Below, piece after piece: positions 44,917 through 54,303 of a stretch of 64,000 bases of DNA (positions within the stretch are counted from its first letter, which is position 1; the number at the start of each line of letters is the position of its first letter). The DNA comes from [Pseudopropionibacterium] massiliense (lineage in GTDB: Bacteria > Actinomycetota > Actinomycetes > Propionibacteriales > Propionibacteriaceae), in assembly GCF_900607225.1 (NCBI RefSeq), contig NZ_LR027842.1, positions 2,322,980 through 2,386,979 on the forward strand. The letters run 5' to 3'. Both the position numbers and the translations under genes were made by a program. The notes under the pieces were generated by a model. That model saw only the letters and a list, made by a program, of their open reading frames with translations. It searched no databases and had not been told where the DNA came from.

Positions 44917-45245
44917 AAAGAGGCAAGCTGTCCCTGTGGAAGGAGGACGTGTTTGGAGCCAGCAGACTGCTCAGCTCCGTCAGGAGGCATGGGAAAGTCA
45001 ACCTCGGGGACGACTGCCTGATGTGGGCCGCCCACTACCATCGCTACGGCGGCCCCTCGGCCCTGGGAATCGTCCGGGAGTCCCGTCCGCGGAGGCCGGT
45101 TCGCCAACCTCGCTACGCCGCGACGGATCTGGCACGGGCCCACGGCGAACCCGGCCACAGACCCCCGGAAACCCGCGGCATGGTTTAGACACGGGCCGCT
45201 CGTTCCTCGCGGCCCGGCTCAACCAGCTTCACGGGAGGGTGTTGA
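44917..45245. other. Intergenic, no supported gene
   Basis: About 330 nt between the antitoxin operator and the amylosucrase stop. Apart from hairpin repeat copy C at 45181-45225, nothing coding is recognised; it may be degraded DNA. Confidence 0.5.
45181..45225 (+). repeat. Dispersed hairpin repeat, copy C
   Basis: TGGTTTAGACAC ... GGCTCAACCA with a perfect internal 8-bp stem CGGGCCGC/GCGGCCCG around a 9-nt loop. Lies 21 nt past the amylosucrase stop, so it may also stop transcription. Confidence 0.75.
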
Positions 45246-47144
45246 TCAGTCCTCCGGGTCCTCGGCCGCCACGAACCAGTGCACCTGGTAGGGATCGAGG
45301 CTGAGGGTTGCGGGGTCCAGATCCCAGGTCACGTCGTCGAGAAGCTCCTTGGCCCTGCTGCCGTAGGGGGTGCGCAACAGCCCCATGGGGATGCTGACCC
45401 TGTGTTCGGAGAGGTTGTAGAGCTGATACATGGGGCCGATCGGGTGGTCGCGGCGGATCGCCAACACCCTGTGGTCACCGACGTCGAGGATGCGCGACTC
45501 GTAGCCGGCGTGCAGCTGCGGGGTGGCGCGGCGCACGTCGAGCACGTGCCTCAGCCACGCGTTGACGCGCGCCTGGGCGGAGTCGGGGTTCTCGGCCAGC
45601 GCGGCCACGGCGTCCCAGTCCATGACGGGGCGGTGCACCCAGCGGTTGTCCTCGGCGTGCGCGGGGTCGTCGCCGTAGTGGTAGTCGTTGAGCATCGCCA
45701 GTTCGTCGCCCATGTAGATCAGCGGCACACCGCCGAACCCGCAGATCACGGCGTGCAGCATGTTGATGCGCGCCACGGCCAGGTCGATGGCCTCCTTGTC
45801 CTTCGACTCGAGGGCCACCTCCAGTCCGGCGAGGGAGGCCAGGGTGCCGGAGATGCGCCGGTCGCCGGTGACGGGGTTGGCCTGGAACACCAGGCCGCGG
45901 GCGAACGATTTCGGGAACTCCCCGGAGTAGAAGTCGGACAGGAACCGGCGGTGCTCGGCCCCGTTGATGCCGACCGCGGCGGCGTCGCGATCGTCCACGG
46001 CCCAGCCGATGTCATCGTGGCAGCGCACGTAGGTTCCCCAAGTGGCCGTCGGGGGTTTCGCGGGGAACCGTTCGAGGGCGTAGCGCAGCAGCGTCACATC
46101 GCGACTGGCCAGCGCCGACCACAGCTGGGCCATCAGCGAGTTGTGATAGGCCAGATCGGAGAGTTTCCCGTAGTGGCGGCCCTGACCGAAGTAGGCGATC
46201 AGGTCGCGCGGGCCGACGATGGCCTCGGCCTTGAACACGACCGCCGGGGCCGCGATCCGCACCGCGGCCCGCAGCGCCTCCGCGAGTTCGTGGACGGGAG
46301 GTTCGTTCTGGCAGTCGGTGCCCATCTGTTTCCAGATGAAGGCTATGGCGTCCAACCGCAGCACCTCGACACCGTGGTTCGCGAGGTTGCAGATGATCTC
46401 CAGGTACTCGCAGAAGACGTCGGGGTTCGCCCAGTTCACGTCCCACTGGTAGTCGTTGAAGGTGGTCCACACCCAGCCTGCGAGCTCCTCGTCCCAGGTG
46501 AAGTTCCCGGGGGCGAAGTCCGGGAACACCTCGGGCAGGGTCTGTTCGTACTGGTCCGGGATGGTGCGGTCGGGGTAGATCATGAAGTAGTCGCGGTACT
46601 TCTGCTCGCCCGCCCGGGCGCGGCGGGCCCATTCGTGTTCCTTGGCGACGTGGTTGAGCACCAGGTCGACCACCAGCGAGATGCCGCGTTCCCGCAGCCC
46701 CTTCGCCACCTCCGCGAGATCGTCCATGGTTCCGAGGTCGCTGCGGATGGAGCGGTAGTCGGCCACCGCGTAGCCGCCGTCGTTGGCGCCCTCACGGGGT
46801 TGCAGCAGCGGCATCAGGTGCAGGTAGGTGACCCCGAGGTCGTGCAGGTAGTCGAGGTGTCCGAGGATCCCGTTCAGGGTGCCGGCGAACCGGTCCGTGT
46901 AGCAGACGTAGCCCGTCATGCCGGGTTGCTGCAGCCAGTCGGGGCGCAGCAGGCGTGCCTCGTCCAGCCTGCGCAGGTCGGCGGGACGCTCCTCGAGCGT
47001 CTTCTTCACGATTCCGCGCACCCGTTCCACCAGAGCGTCGGTCTTGTCTCCGTAGACGTTGCGCAGCGCCGTTGTCAGCTCATCTCCGTAGCGGTTCCAC
47101 CGCAGTTCCAGGACGTCGTCAATGTCACCCATGGCGGCCAGCAT
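45246..47144 (-). CDS. Amylosucrase (GH13_4)
   Basis: 632 aa, the usual length for amylosucrase, which makes alpha-1,4-glucan from sucrose or cleaves sucrose. Helical N-terminal domain, then the (beta/alpha)8 barrel: [51 protein letters not shown], nucleophile Asp in [16 protein letters not shown], acid/base Glu in VFKAEAIVG, and third acid in [14 protein letters not shown]-terminal beta domain from about 540. Single gene with no sugar regulator beside it. ATG at 47144; 47132 is an alternative. Confidence 0.93.
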   Translation of the reverse strand: MLAAMGDIDDVLELRWNRYGDELTTALRNVYGDKTDALVERVRGIVKKTLEERPADLRRLDEARLLRPDWLQQPGMTGYVCYTDRFAGTLNGILGHLDYLHDLGVTYLHLMPLLQPREGANDGGYAVADYRSIRSDLGTMDDLAEVAKGLRERGISLVVDLVLNHVAKEHEWARRARAGEQKYRDYFMIYPDRTIPDQYEQTLPEVFPDFAPGNFTWDEELAGWVWTTFNDYQWDVNWANPDVFCEYLEIICNLANHGVEVLRLDAIAFIWKQMGTDCQNEPPVHELAEALRAAVRIAAPAVVFKAEAIVGPRDLIAYFGQGRHYGKLSDLAYHNSLMAQLWSALASRDVTLLRYALERFPAKPPTATWGTYVRCHDDIGWAVDDRDAAAVGINGAEHRRFLSDFYSGEFPKSFARGLVFQANPVTGDRRISGTLASLAGLEVALESKDKEAIDLAVARINMLHAVICGFGGVPLIYMGDELAMLNDYHYGDDPAHAEDNRWVHRPVMDWDAVAALAENPDSAQARVNAWLRHVLDVRRATPQLHAGYESRILDVGDHRVLAIRRDHPIGPMYQLYNLSEHRVSIPMGLLRTPYGSRAKELLDDVTWDLDPATLSLDPYQVHWFVAAEDPED

Positions 47145-47355
47145 AGCCGCAAACGGGGGTGATGTTACGGCACAAAGATAAATCTCGCGACCGCGGCCCG
47201 GGGGATTCTCGGATCAGAAACCGGTGTTGATGACTCCTCGGAGTGGCATCCGACCTCGCCGTGGCAGCTCGTGTTGTGATCAATCCCGGCGGTGGAATCT
47301 CTCACGACCATCCATCAGAACTTTCACGACCAACCTTCAGAAAGAGTGAAACGTC

Positions 47356-48219
47356 ATGACGACTTCGAAATCCCCGGTCCCCGACCGCGCCGAGCACAAC
47401 GCGTTCTTCCCCTCCGACTACTCCCTGGGACAGTACGTACCGAAGAGGACCGATTTCGACGGCGCCGTGGGAGTACCGCAGGTGACCTCGGGGCCGCGCA
47501 AGATCCTGACCATCGCCGTCGACGAGCGCTACCTGCCCACCACGGGAGGCCTGTTCTCGACCGGTAATCATCCGGTGGAGACGCTGCTCCCGCTCATGCA
47601 CATGCAGGCCGCGGGCTACGAGGTCGAGGTGGCCACCTTGTCCGGGAACCTGGCGAAGTTCGAGATGTGGGCCATGCCGGAACAGGACGAGGCGGTCAAG
47701 GCCGCTTACGACAGGCTTCTTCCCTCTCTTCTGCGTCCCAGGCGTCTCGCCGATGTGGTTGCCACCGAGCTCGGCGCATGTTCCGACTACGCCGCGGTGT
47801 TCATCCCCGGGGGTCACGGGGCCATGGGCGGGGGTATTCCGGACAGCACCGCGGTCAGGGACGCCTTGGTGTGGGCGCTGAAGGAGGAGCGTCCGGTCAT
47901 CACGTTGTGTCACGGTCCGGCCGCCCTGTGCGCCGCCACCGACGAGGAGGGATCCTCCTATTTCGCCGGCTACTCGCTGTGCGTCTTCCCCGATTCCCTG
48001 GACACCGGCGCCAATGTCGAGATCGGTTACCTGCCCGGACAACTGACGTGGATGCTGGGAGAGCGTCTCACCCGGCAGGGGCTCACCATCGTCAACGAGG
48101 GCATGAGCGGGCAGGTTCACCGGGATCGCCTCCTGCTCACCGGCGACAGCCCGCTTGCCGCCAACGCCCTGGGCCGCCTCGCCGTCGAGACCCTGACCGG
48201 TCGTTCCTACGACGCGTGA
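47356..48219 (+). CDS. hchA: Hsp31/HchA protein deglycase (glyoxalase III)
   Basis: 287 aa, DJ-1/PfpI superfamily, longer Hsp31 class. It detoxifies methylglyoxal and can act as a holdase. Seen: KILTIAVDERYLPTTGGLFSTGNHPVET, AVFIPGGHGAMGGG, nucleophile elbow ITLCHGPAALCAA with the catalytic Cys, and GANVEIGYLPGQLTWMLGE. Monocistronic, divergent from the amylosucrase gene and convergent with the patatin gene. Confidence 0.93.
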   Translation: MTTSKSPVPDRAEHNAFFPSDYSLGQYVPKRTDFDGAVGVPQVTSGPRKILTIAVDERYLPTTGGLFSTGNHPVETLLPLMHMQAAGYEVEVATLSGNLAKFEMWAMPEQDEAVKAAYDRLLPSLLRPRRLADVVATELGACSDYAAVFIPGGHGAMGGGIPDSTAVRDALVWALKEERPVITLCHGPAALCAATDEEGSSYFAGYSLCVFPDSLDTGANVEIGYLPGQLTWMLGERLTRQGLTIVNEGMSGQVHRDRLLLTGDSPLAANALGRLAVETLTGRSYDA

Positions 48220-48262
48220 CACCTGATTCCCCGGCTGTCGGCGCGGGTTTCGACGATGCCCC

Positions 48263-49714
48263 TCATCTGTCGAGCCACCGCGGTTCGACGTCGGGGGTCC
48301 TCGGGTGCTCCTCGAAGCGGGCCCAGCACTGATCCGCGCCTTCGGGCAGCAGGGTCTTCCGACAGCGGGCTATGGCGTCGCGCAGCTCCAGTTTCGCGCT
48401 CTGCAACTCCAGCAGGGCGCGACGGTTGGCGGGGTCCTCCAGCCAGGTCTCCTCTCTTCGCAGGCAGCGAATCCGCAGCGCGGTGACCCGGCTCAACCGT
48501 TGCTGCTCCACCGTATCGACCCCCTGCACGACCGCAGCCGCACGGCACCAGCCGTGGTCGCGGTGGATGCGGATCAGCCCGGGATGGACGGTCATGGCCT
48601 CGTGCACCTCGACGTCCGGAGCGATGACGACCGCCCCGGCCGACAACGCGTAGGCCGTCTCGTCGCGTCCGGATTCGTCCATGAGGATCTCGGTGGCGCG
48701 CATCACCACCTGGAAGACGTCGGCCTGGGCCATCGATTGTCGTCGCGGCACCCCGTCGGTCTGCGACGAGACCACGTACGTTCGGCCGGCCCGCAGGTGC
48801 CCGATCGCCATCTCTGCGGGCAGGTTCTCCCGGGCTCCTCCGTCGACATAGGTCTCCGCACCGACCGGAACCGGCCGGAACACCCCGGGAATGGCGCAGG
48901 ACGCGAGCACCCCGCGGGTCAGGTTGTGAGGGCCCGCGTCGATCTCCCGGTCCTCGCGGTTTACCAGGGCGCCGTCCTCGCGCATGAAGTGCAGTTCCCC
49001 CGTCTCCAGGGCCACCATCGCCATCCGCAGCTGCATGCCAGAGGCGGACACCCGGTCGGGGTCGAAGACATCGGCGTGCAGCAGCTTCGCCAGCACGGGT
49101 CCCGGCCGGTACAGCGACCGCGACTGCTCCAGACCCGCCTTGACCGCCATCAGGTCGCTCCCCAACTTCGGAAGGCGCCCGAGGGCCCCCGCCAGCTGCG
49201 CCAGCAATCCCAGGGAGAAATCCGATTGCAGTTCCTCGTCAGGGGTGAGCGCCTCCTCCACGGGATCCTCCGGGGTCTCGATCCCCGACGGTTCGGGACG
49301 ACGGCATCGCAGCGGCAGCCAAGAAGAGCGTGACGGGGTATCCGCTGGTTTGGCACCCTGGCCCACGAGTTCGAGCCACGTCGGGGCCTCGGCCAGCAGC
49401 CGGGACAGCCAGGGCCGGGGGATGAACATGTCATCGGGCCCCGTCATGGAACACCAGAGTTCGTCGATGCGCTCCAGGAAGCCGATCTGCTCCTGGCGGG
49501 TGGGGTACTGGGCCAGGCCCGCGGCCAGGATGGCCCCGGCCGATGCGCCGACGAAGATCGTGGGGGTGAACCCGGGGTCGTTCGCGTACAGGTAGTCGAG
49601 AGCGCCGATCTGAAAACTGGCCCGCGATCCACCGCCCGAGAGCACGCAGGCAGTGGGGCTCGGCTCGGAATGGGATTCGAAGAACGGGAGTCCCAACCAT
49701 CCTCTACGGGCCAT
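48263..49714 (-). CDS. Patatin-like phospholipase
   Basis: 483 aa. Patatin domain: oxyanion loop VLSGGGSRASFQIGAL, nucleophile GASAGAI (GxSxG) and catalytic Asp in VDGGARENLP. A Gly/acid-rich insert (120-215) sits between the two halves, and a C-terminal helical region (about 400-483, rich in Arg and Glu) is not assigned. No signal peptide, so probably cytosolic lipid acyl hydrolase. Monocistronic. Confidence 0.88.
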   Translation of the reverse strand: MARRGWLGLPFFESHSEPSPTACVLSGGGSRASFQIGALDYLYANDPGFTPTIFVGASAGAILAAGLAQYPTRQEQIGFLERIDELWCSMTGPDDMFIPRPWLSRLLAEAPTWLELVGQGAKPADTPSRSSWLPLRCRRPEPSGIETPEDPVEEALTPDEELQSDFSLGLLAQLAGALGRLPKLGSDLMAVKAGLEQSRSLYRPGPVLAKLLHADVFDPDRVSASGMQLRMAMVALETGELHFMREDGALVNREDREIDAGPHNLTRGVLASCAIPGVFRPVPVGAETYVDGGARENLPAEMAIGHLRAGRTYVVSSQTDGVPRRQSMAQADVFQVVMRATEILMDESGRDETAYALSAGAVVIAPDVEVHEAMTVHPGLIRIHRDHGWCRAAAVVQGVDTVEQQRLSRVTALRIRCLRREETWLEDPANRRALLELQSAKLELRDAIARCRKTLLPEGADQCWARFEEHPRTPDVEPRWLDR

Positions 49715-50201
49715 GGGTGAAGTGTAGAGGCCGCGTCAACAGGGGCTCGGTCATGAGGCCGACTGTCATCCGGTGAAACCTCGGGAAAGCCGTGCCGTGG
49801 GCTCTCCTCGTGGGGCGTGGACGCGTCCTGATGCCCTCAACCACGTCGACGTCTTCAACCTCAACCTCAACCACCTGAACCTGAACTGGCAGTTGAGGTG
49901 AATTGCCGGACTCGGTTTCAGACCTCTCCCAGAAATCGCACGCATCATCTGTTATTCAATCAACCAAAGTTATAATGCCTAGTCAAAGCCGCTTTGCTCC
50001 TCCTTCTTCTGTGCGAAAACACGCCGATGTGATTTTCGGAAACCCGGCGCGAGAACGGCTCGCGCCCCTGCTGCGTGTCACGGTTCGGGCTTGTGGGAAG
50101 TCTTTCCCCCTCCTTACTGTCCGATCGGCCGACACGGCTGGGGCCGAGTTCCCGGGGAAGAGTCGTGTCGGCCCGAGACCTTGAGAAATTTCGGAGGAAA
50201 C
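49715..50201. other. Divergent intergenic region before the SH3b protein
   Basis: About 490 nt without a supported gene. A consensus TATAAT at 49971-49976 in an AT-rich patch (49945-49980) could serve the plus-strand gene, giving a leader of about 220 nt that ends in a strong hairpin. Confidence 0.5.
50128..50172 (+). promoter_or_regulatory. Long-stem hairpin in the leader of the SH3b gene
   Basis: GCCGACACGGCT (50128-50139) pairs along all 12 positions (one G-T) with AGTCGTGTCGGC (50161-50172). It ends about 20 nt before GGAGG. It could be a riboswitch-like or attenuation element; cell-wall hydrolase genes of actinobacteria often have c-di-AMP leaders, but that consensus is not recognised here. 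Confidence 0.5.
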
Positions 50202-51569
50202 GTGAACCGAAAGATGCGAACCGTGCGGGGAGGGCTGGCCGCTCTGGTGGTGGCCGGGCTCGTTCAATCGGTCGGCTCACTGGCCCTGGTGACCAGCGCT
50301 GATGCGGCGGGCACCTCGATGCGGGCCACCACTGCTGTCAACGTGCGCTCGGGGCCGGGGACCGGTTATTCCCGGATCGGCCTGCTCTACTCGGGGGACC
50401 ACGTGCAGGCCCTGGGCACCAGCAATGGTTGGACGAAGGTGTCCTACAAGGGCCGCACCGGCTACGTCGCATCCGCATACCTGGCGTCGTCATCGAGCGG
50501 CGGAGGCGGCGGGTCGTCCTCGGGTGCATCCGGGGACGCCTACACGACCACAGCACTGAACCTGCGCACCGGACCCGGTTTGGGCTACCGGGTGAGGACG
50601 GTCGCGTCGAAGGGCGCGAAAGTGACGCTCACCGGCACCGTGAAGGGCGAGTTCTCGCAGGTGACCTGGAACGGCCAGACGCTCTGGGCGGCGACGCGCT
50701 ACCTGTCGCGGTCCGCGGGCTCCCCCGGGCAGGATCTGCCCACCACCACGAAGAAACTGCGGGCCACCACCGAGCTGATGATCCGCACCGCCCCGGGAAG
50801 CGGCTACCGTTCCCTGGGTGACGTCCCGCGCGGCACGATCCTCGACTGCACGGACGTGGTGACCAGCGGAATGGCCCAGTGCATCTGGCAGGGCAACGTC
50901 CGCTGGTTCAACAACAAGTACTTGAGGACGGTGGACGGTTCCGCCGCTCCGGGCGGGGGCAGCCTTCCCGCCACCACCACCCAGTACGCGACGGCCAACC
51001 TGAACATCTGGCACTCGGCCACCGGATCTGCCCACACCGGAGAGATCCCCAAGGGCAGCGAGGTGGCCGTGACCGGCACCGTCCAGTCCGGTCGTGCGCA
51101 GATCGTCCACAACGGCGCCATCCGCTGGGTGACGGCCCGCTACCTGAGTTCCTCGGCCCCTGGTGGCGACGGCGGCGGCAGCGACGGCGGCGGCAGCCTC
51201 AACCGGGGCTGGTCGAAGGGCCTCGATCAGGCCAACGAGAACGTCAAACGGATCGTCCGCTACATCTGGAACAACGTTCCGGAGATCAAGACCATGTACG
51301 GCGTGCGCCCGGACTCCCTGCCGGACCACCCGTCGGGCCGGGCCGTGGACATCATGATCCCCAACTACAGGTCGAACAAGGAACTGGGCAACCGGCTGGC
51401 CGCCTACTTCAAGGCCAATCACTCCCAGTTCCGCGTCCACTACATCATCTGGGACCAGAAGATCTGGAACATCACCCGCGACAGCGAGGGCTGGCGGCCG
51501 ATGGCGGGACGCGGCAGCGACACCGCCAACCACAAGGACCACATCCACATCACCGTCTACGACAACTGA
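50202..51569 (+). CDS. Secreted SH3b-repeat cell-wall protein with M15-like C-terminal domain
   Basis: 455 aa. GTG start 4 nt after GGAGG; signal peptide 1-35 (GGLAALVVAGLVQSV ... TSADAAG). Four bacterial SH3 repeats (about 38-95, 110-170, 180-245, 255-320; each with a VRSGPGTGYSRIG-like motif) joined by Gly/Ser linkers, which bind peptidoglycan. The last 125 residues have HPSGRAVDIMIPNY and KDHIHITVY, an HxxGxAxD ... HxH pattern like M15-type DD-peptidases and the ARB_07466-like domain. Likely a peptidoglycan hydrolase or binding protein. Confidence 0.85.
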   Translation: MNRKMRTVRGGLAALVVAGLVQSVGSLALVTSADAAGTSMRATTAVNVRSGPGTGYSRIGLLYSGDHVQALGTSNGWTKVSYKGRTGYVASAYLASSSSGGGGGSSSGASGDAYTTTALNLRTGPGLGYRVRTVASKGAKVTLTGTVKGEFSQVTWNGQTLWAATRYLSRSAGSPGQDLPTTTKKLRATTELMIRTAPGSGYRSLGDVPRGTILDCTDVVTSGMAQCIWQGNVRWFNNKYLRTVDGSAAPGGGSLPATTTQYATANLNIWHSATGSAHTGEIPKGSEVAVTGTVQSGRAQIVHNGAIRWVTARYLSSSAPGGDGGGSDGGGSLNRGWSKGLDQANENVKRIVRYIWNNVPEIKTMYGVRPDSLPDHPSGRAVDIMIPNYRSNKELGNRLAAYFKANHSQFRVHYIIWDQKIWNITRDSEGWRPMAGRGSDTANHKDHIHITVYDN

Positions 51570-51600
51570 TCCCCGGGAAGCCTCCCCTCGCGCAAGGGCG

Positions 51601-54303
51601 TCACTCGGTCACCTCGACGGTGCCGAGGGCGCCCTTCTCGGCGTCCAGGAAGGCGTGATCGACGACGGTGTAGTGACCGGCCTCCGGGAAGGTGAGCTCC
51701 ACGAAACCCGCTTGGGCGGCCTCGATCCCGAGGGCCTGGGAACCGCCGCCGCTGTTGCCGAATGCGTCCTCCCCGCCCTTGAGCAGGTAGCCGCCCTCGA
51801 AGTAGACGGTGTCGAACTGGCCGCCAATGATGTGGAAACTCGTGGACAGGTTCGGCCCTGCGGAAAGCACCCAGAACCGCACCCTCTCCCCCACCTTCGC
51901 GGTGAACGGGCGCTGCGCGTACTGGAAGGCGATGCCGTTGAAGGTCGAGTAGTCGGGGGTGTCGGTCTGCGCCTTGGCGGCGTCGACCTCGGCGGCGGTC
52001 TCCGGGCTGGTTCCCGTGCCACCGGTCAGGTAGATCTCGGAGGCCACCAGGGCGTACTCGCGATCCACCGCGGGCAGTCCTTCGGGGTCGATGATCACCG
52101 CACCGTGCATGCCGGCGGCGATGTGCGCGGACACCGGGGCGGTGCCGCAGTGGTACAGCCACATCCCGGCGCGGTGCGCGGTGAACCGGTAGACGAGACT
52201 TTCGCCCGGGGCGATGGTGCGCATGGGCCCGTCGGGCGCGAGGTTGCTGGCGTGGAAGTCGATGGAATGGCCGATGGTGCCGTCGTTGATGAGGGTCACC
52301 TCGAACACGTCCCCGACCTTGCCGCGCAGGGTCGGTCCGACCGGTCCGCCGTTGAAGGTCCAGCGTTTCTGCCACACCCCGGGGGCCACTTCGAGGGGGA
52401 GCTCCGTGACGCGCATCTCCACGCGGTGGATGGTTTCCTCCGTGGCCGCCGGGGCGACGGGATCCACCACGGTGTTCAGCGGAGCCGAGTTGGCCTGCGC
52501 GGGGGCGTGGTCGTGTCCGCCACCTGTAGTTCCGTCCTGCGAAGTGGAGGCGTCCTGCCCCGAGACCTTGAGGGTGAAAACCATCCCGGCCTGGCGATGC
52601 CCGACGACGGTGCACCAGCCCTCGATGGACTCCCCGACCACGCCAAGATCCAGCTCCGCGGTCTCTCCTGCGCTCAGCCTGGGGGTGGTGGCGTCGCCGA
52701 GCTTCAGGTCGTGGATCATGGTGGCATCGGCGTTGCTCAGCTCGATGATCACCCGGTCACCGCGGCTGACCTCCGCCGAGGCGGGTTCGAAACGCAACCC
52801 CTCCTTGGCGGTGACCTGGATTCTCTGGGTCCTGCCCGTCGCATTCACCCCCGTCGACGACGAACCGCCGCCCAGGCCGACCGCCGATGGGTCGATGCCG
52901 ACCCCCACCGTGACGGCGAGGGTCAGGGCGAGCACACCCGCCAGCATCCCGTTGGCGGTCAGCGCGGATTCCCGTTCGGGCAGTTTCTGGGGCGGCCCGG
53001 TGCGGGGACCCGCCTTGGCGATCGCCTTGCGTTCCGCGACACTCGCTTTTATCCCGAGGATCATCAGGGGCAGGAAGGCCGCCACCGATCCCACCCCGAG
53101 CACACCGGAGGTGAGTTTCACCCAGGGTGGTGTGGGGGTGAGGAACAGTATCAGGGCGCCGTTGAGGGCGACGATCCGGAAGGTGGTGAAACGGTCGAAC
53201 CAGGCCGCGCCAGCCCGCACGACGCGGGGCCCGCCGCCGAGGACGGAGGGCAGCAGGTAGCTGAGTGCGCCGGTGAGCAGCTGCGCGGCGAAACCGCCGG
53301 CCCACACCACGGCGAGGGTTCCGGTCACCTCCGACCAGCCCGAGGTCGGGGTGGTCAGCACGATCCCGCCGGTGACCACCAGGGCAACCATCCACCAGAT
53401 CATCGCGGCGAGCACGGAAGCGGGGGCGAATTCGCGCGGGGGTCGGCGTCGCAGCGGGGCGACGAGCACCCTGCCCCACCAGCCGAGCGCCAACAGGTAA
53501 CCGGCCAGACCGGCCACCGCGACGTACTGGAGACCCGCCAGCGCGCCCGCCACCACGACCATCCCCGAGCCGATCAGCCAGGGAAGGGCCTGCTTGGCGA
53601 ATCCCTCGGCGCGGTCGTCCATGCGGGTGCGCAGGATGGTGGGCCAGAAGGTGACCAGCGTCCCCACCACCGTCAGGCCGATCCAACCCAGCAGGTTCGT
53701 CATGGTGTGGGCGACGAGGAACCGCCAGTGCCAGGTGGCATCCAGTCCGAAGGCCAGCGTCGCCCCGAACGCAGCCCCGACCGGTAGGTGGCAGGAGGCG
53801 GCCACGTAATACCAGACGGCCACCCGGAAACGTCCGGGCAGGGCCTTGCGGAGCTGCCGCCACAGCGAGATCCCGTGCCAGGAGACGGCCGCGGTCACGA
53901 ACACCGCTCCCGCGACCACCAGCCACCACCAGGTGGCCGGCACCCCGACGAACACCGCCAGGGATCCCAGGGAGAGCAGGCCGAGACGCCTGCGCTGCGC
54001 GCGGTCCCGGGCCTCGTCGGGCCGGGTCTTGAGCAGGGCCGCTGTGAAGTACTGGCTCCACACGAGCACGGAGTGCGTCAGGGCCCCGAGCAGCACCAGG
54101 TGCACCATCAGCCAGGTGGATTCGGGCACCAGGCGATGGGCCGCGGCGACGATCACGGCGCTCAGCAACCAGATGATGACGGTGTAGTCGCGGGCACGAT
54201 TGCGGCGCGAACCGCCGGGCCGTCCCCCACCGCCCGGCCGCCCCGCCTGAGGGGGCCGGCCGGTTTCCGAAGGTCCCGCTCCTGGACGGGTGGGGGTGCT
54301 CAT
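51601..54303 (-). CDS. nirK: Membrane-cupredoxin-copper nitrite reductase (NirK) fusion
   Basis: 900 aa. Residues about 60-480 are a polytopic His-containing membrane domain (HLVLLGALTHSVLVWSQYF; ASCHLPVGAAFGATLAFG; VAHTMTNLLGWIGLTVVG). About 495-590 form a cupredoxin with type 1 Cu ligands in MIHDLKLG and WCTVVGHRQAGM (H-C-H-M). About 615-900 form the two-domain CuNIR: GHSIDFHAS, LYHCGTAPVSAHIAAGMHG (type 1 and 2 ligands) and FHIIGGQFDTVYFEGG with a later VDHAF. It should reduce nitrite to NO on the outer face, the attached cupredoxin passing electrons. ATG overlaps the NnrS-like stop (ATGA). Confidence 0.88.
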   Translation of the reverse strand: MSTPTRPGAGPSETGRPPQAGRPGGGGRPGGSRRNRARDYTVIIWLLSAVIVAAAHRLVPESTWLMVHLVLLGALTHSVLVWSQYFTAALLKTRPDEARDRAQRRRLGLLSLGSLAVFVGVPATWWWLVVAGAVFVTAAVSWHGISLWRQLRKALPGRFRVAVWYYVAASCHLPVGAAFGATLAFGLDATWHWRFLVAHTMTNLLGWIGLTVVGTLVTFWPTILRTRMDDRAEGFAKQALPWLIGSGMVVVAGALAGLQYVAVAGLAGYLLALGWWGRVLVAPLRRRPPREFAPASVLAAMIWWMVALVVTGGIVLTTPTSGWSEVTGTLAVVWAGGFAAQLLTGALSYLLPSVLGGGPRVVRAGAAWFDRFTTFRIVALNGALILFLTPTPPWVKLTSGVLGVGSVAAFLPLMILGIKASVAERKAIAKAGPRTGPPQKLPERESALTANGMLAGVLALTLAVTVGVGIDPSAVGLGGGSSSTGVNATGRTQRIQVTAKEGLRFEPASAEVSRGDRVIIELSNADATMIHDLKLGDATTPRLSAGETAELDLGVVGESIEGWCTVVGHRQAGMVFTLKVSGQDASTSQDGTTGGGHDHAPAQANSAPLNTVVDPVAPAATEETIHRVEMRVTELPLEVAPGVWQKRWTFNGGPVGPTLRGKVGDVFEVTLINDGTIGHSIDFHASNLAPDGPMRTIAPGESLVYRFTAHRAGMWLYHCGTAPVSAHIAAGMHGAVIIDPEGLPAVDREYALVASEIYLTGGTGTSPETAAEVDAAKAQTDTPDYSTFNGIAFQYAQRPFTAKVGERVRFWVLSAGPNLSTSFHIIGGQFDTVYFEGGYLLKGGEDAFGNSGGGSQALGIEAAQAGFVELTFPEAGHYTVVDHAFLDAEKGALGTVEVTE

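Noticed and set aside
50128-50172. c-di-AMP (ydaO) riboswitch call
   Set aside because: Location suits it, but the conserved core segments could not be recognised by eye.
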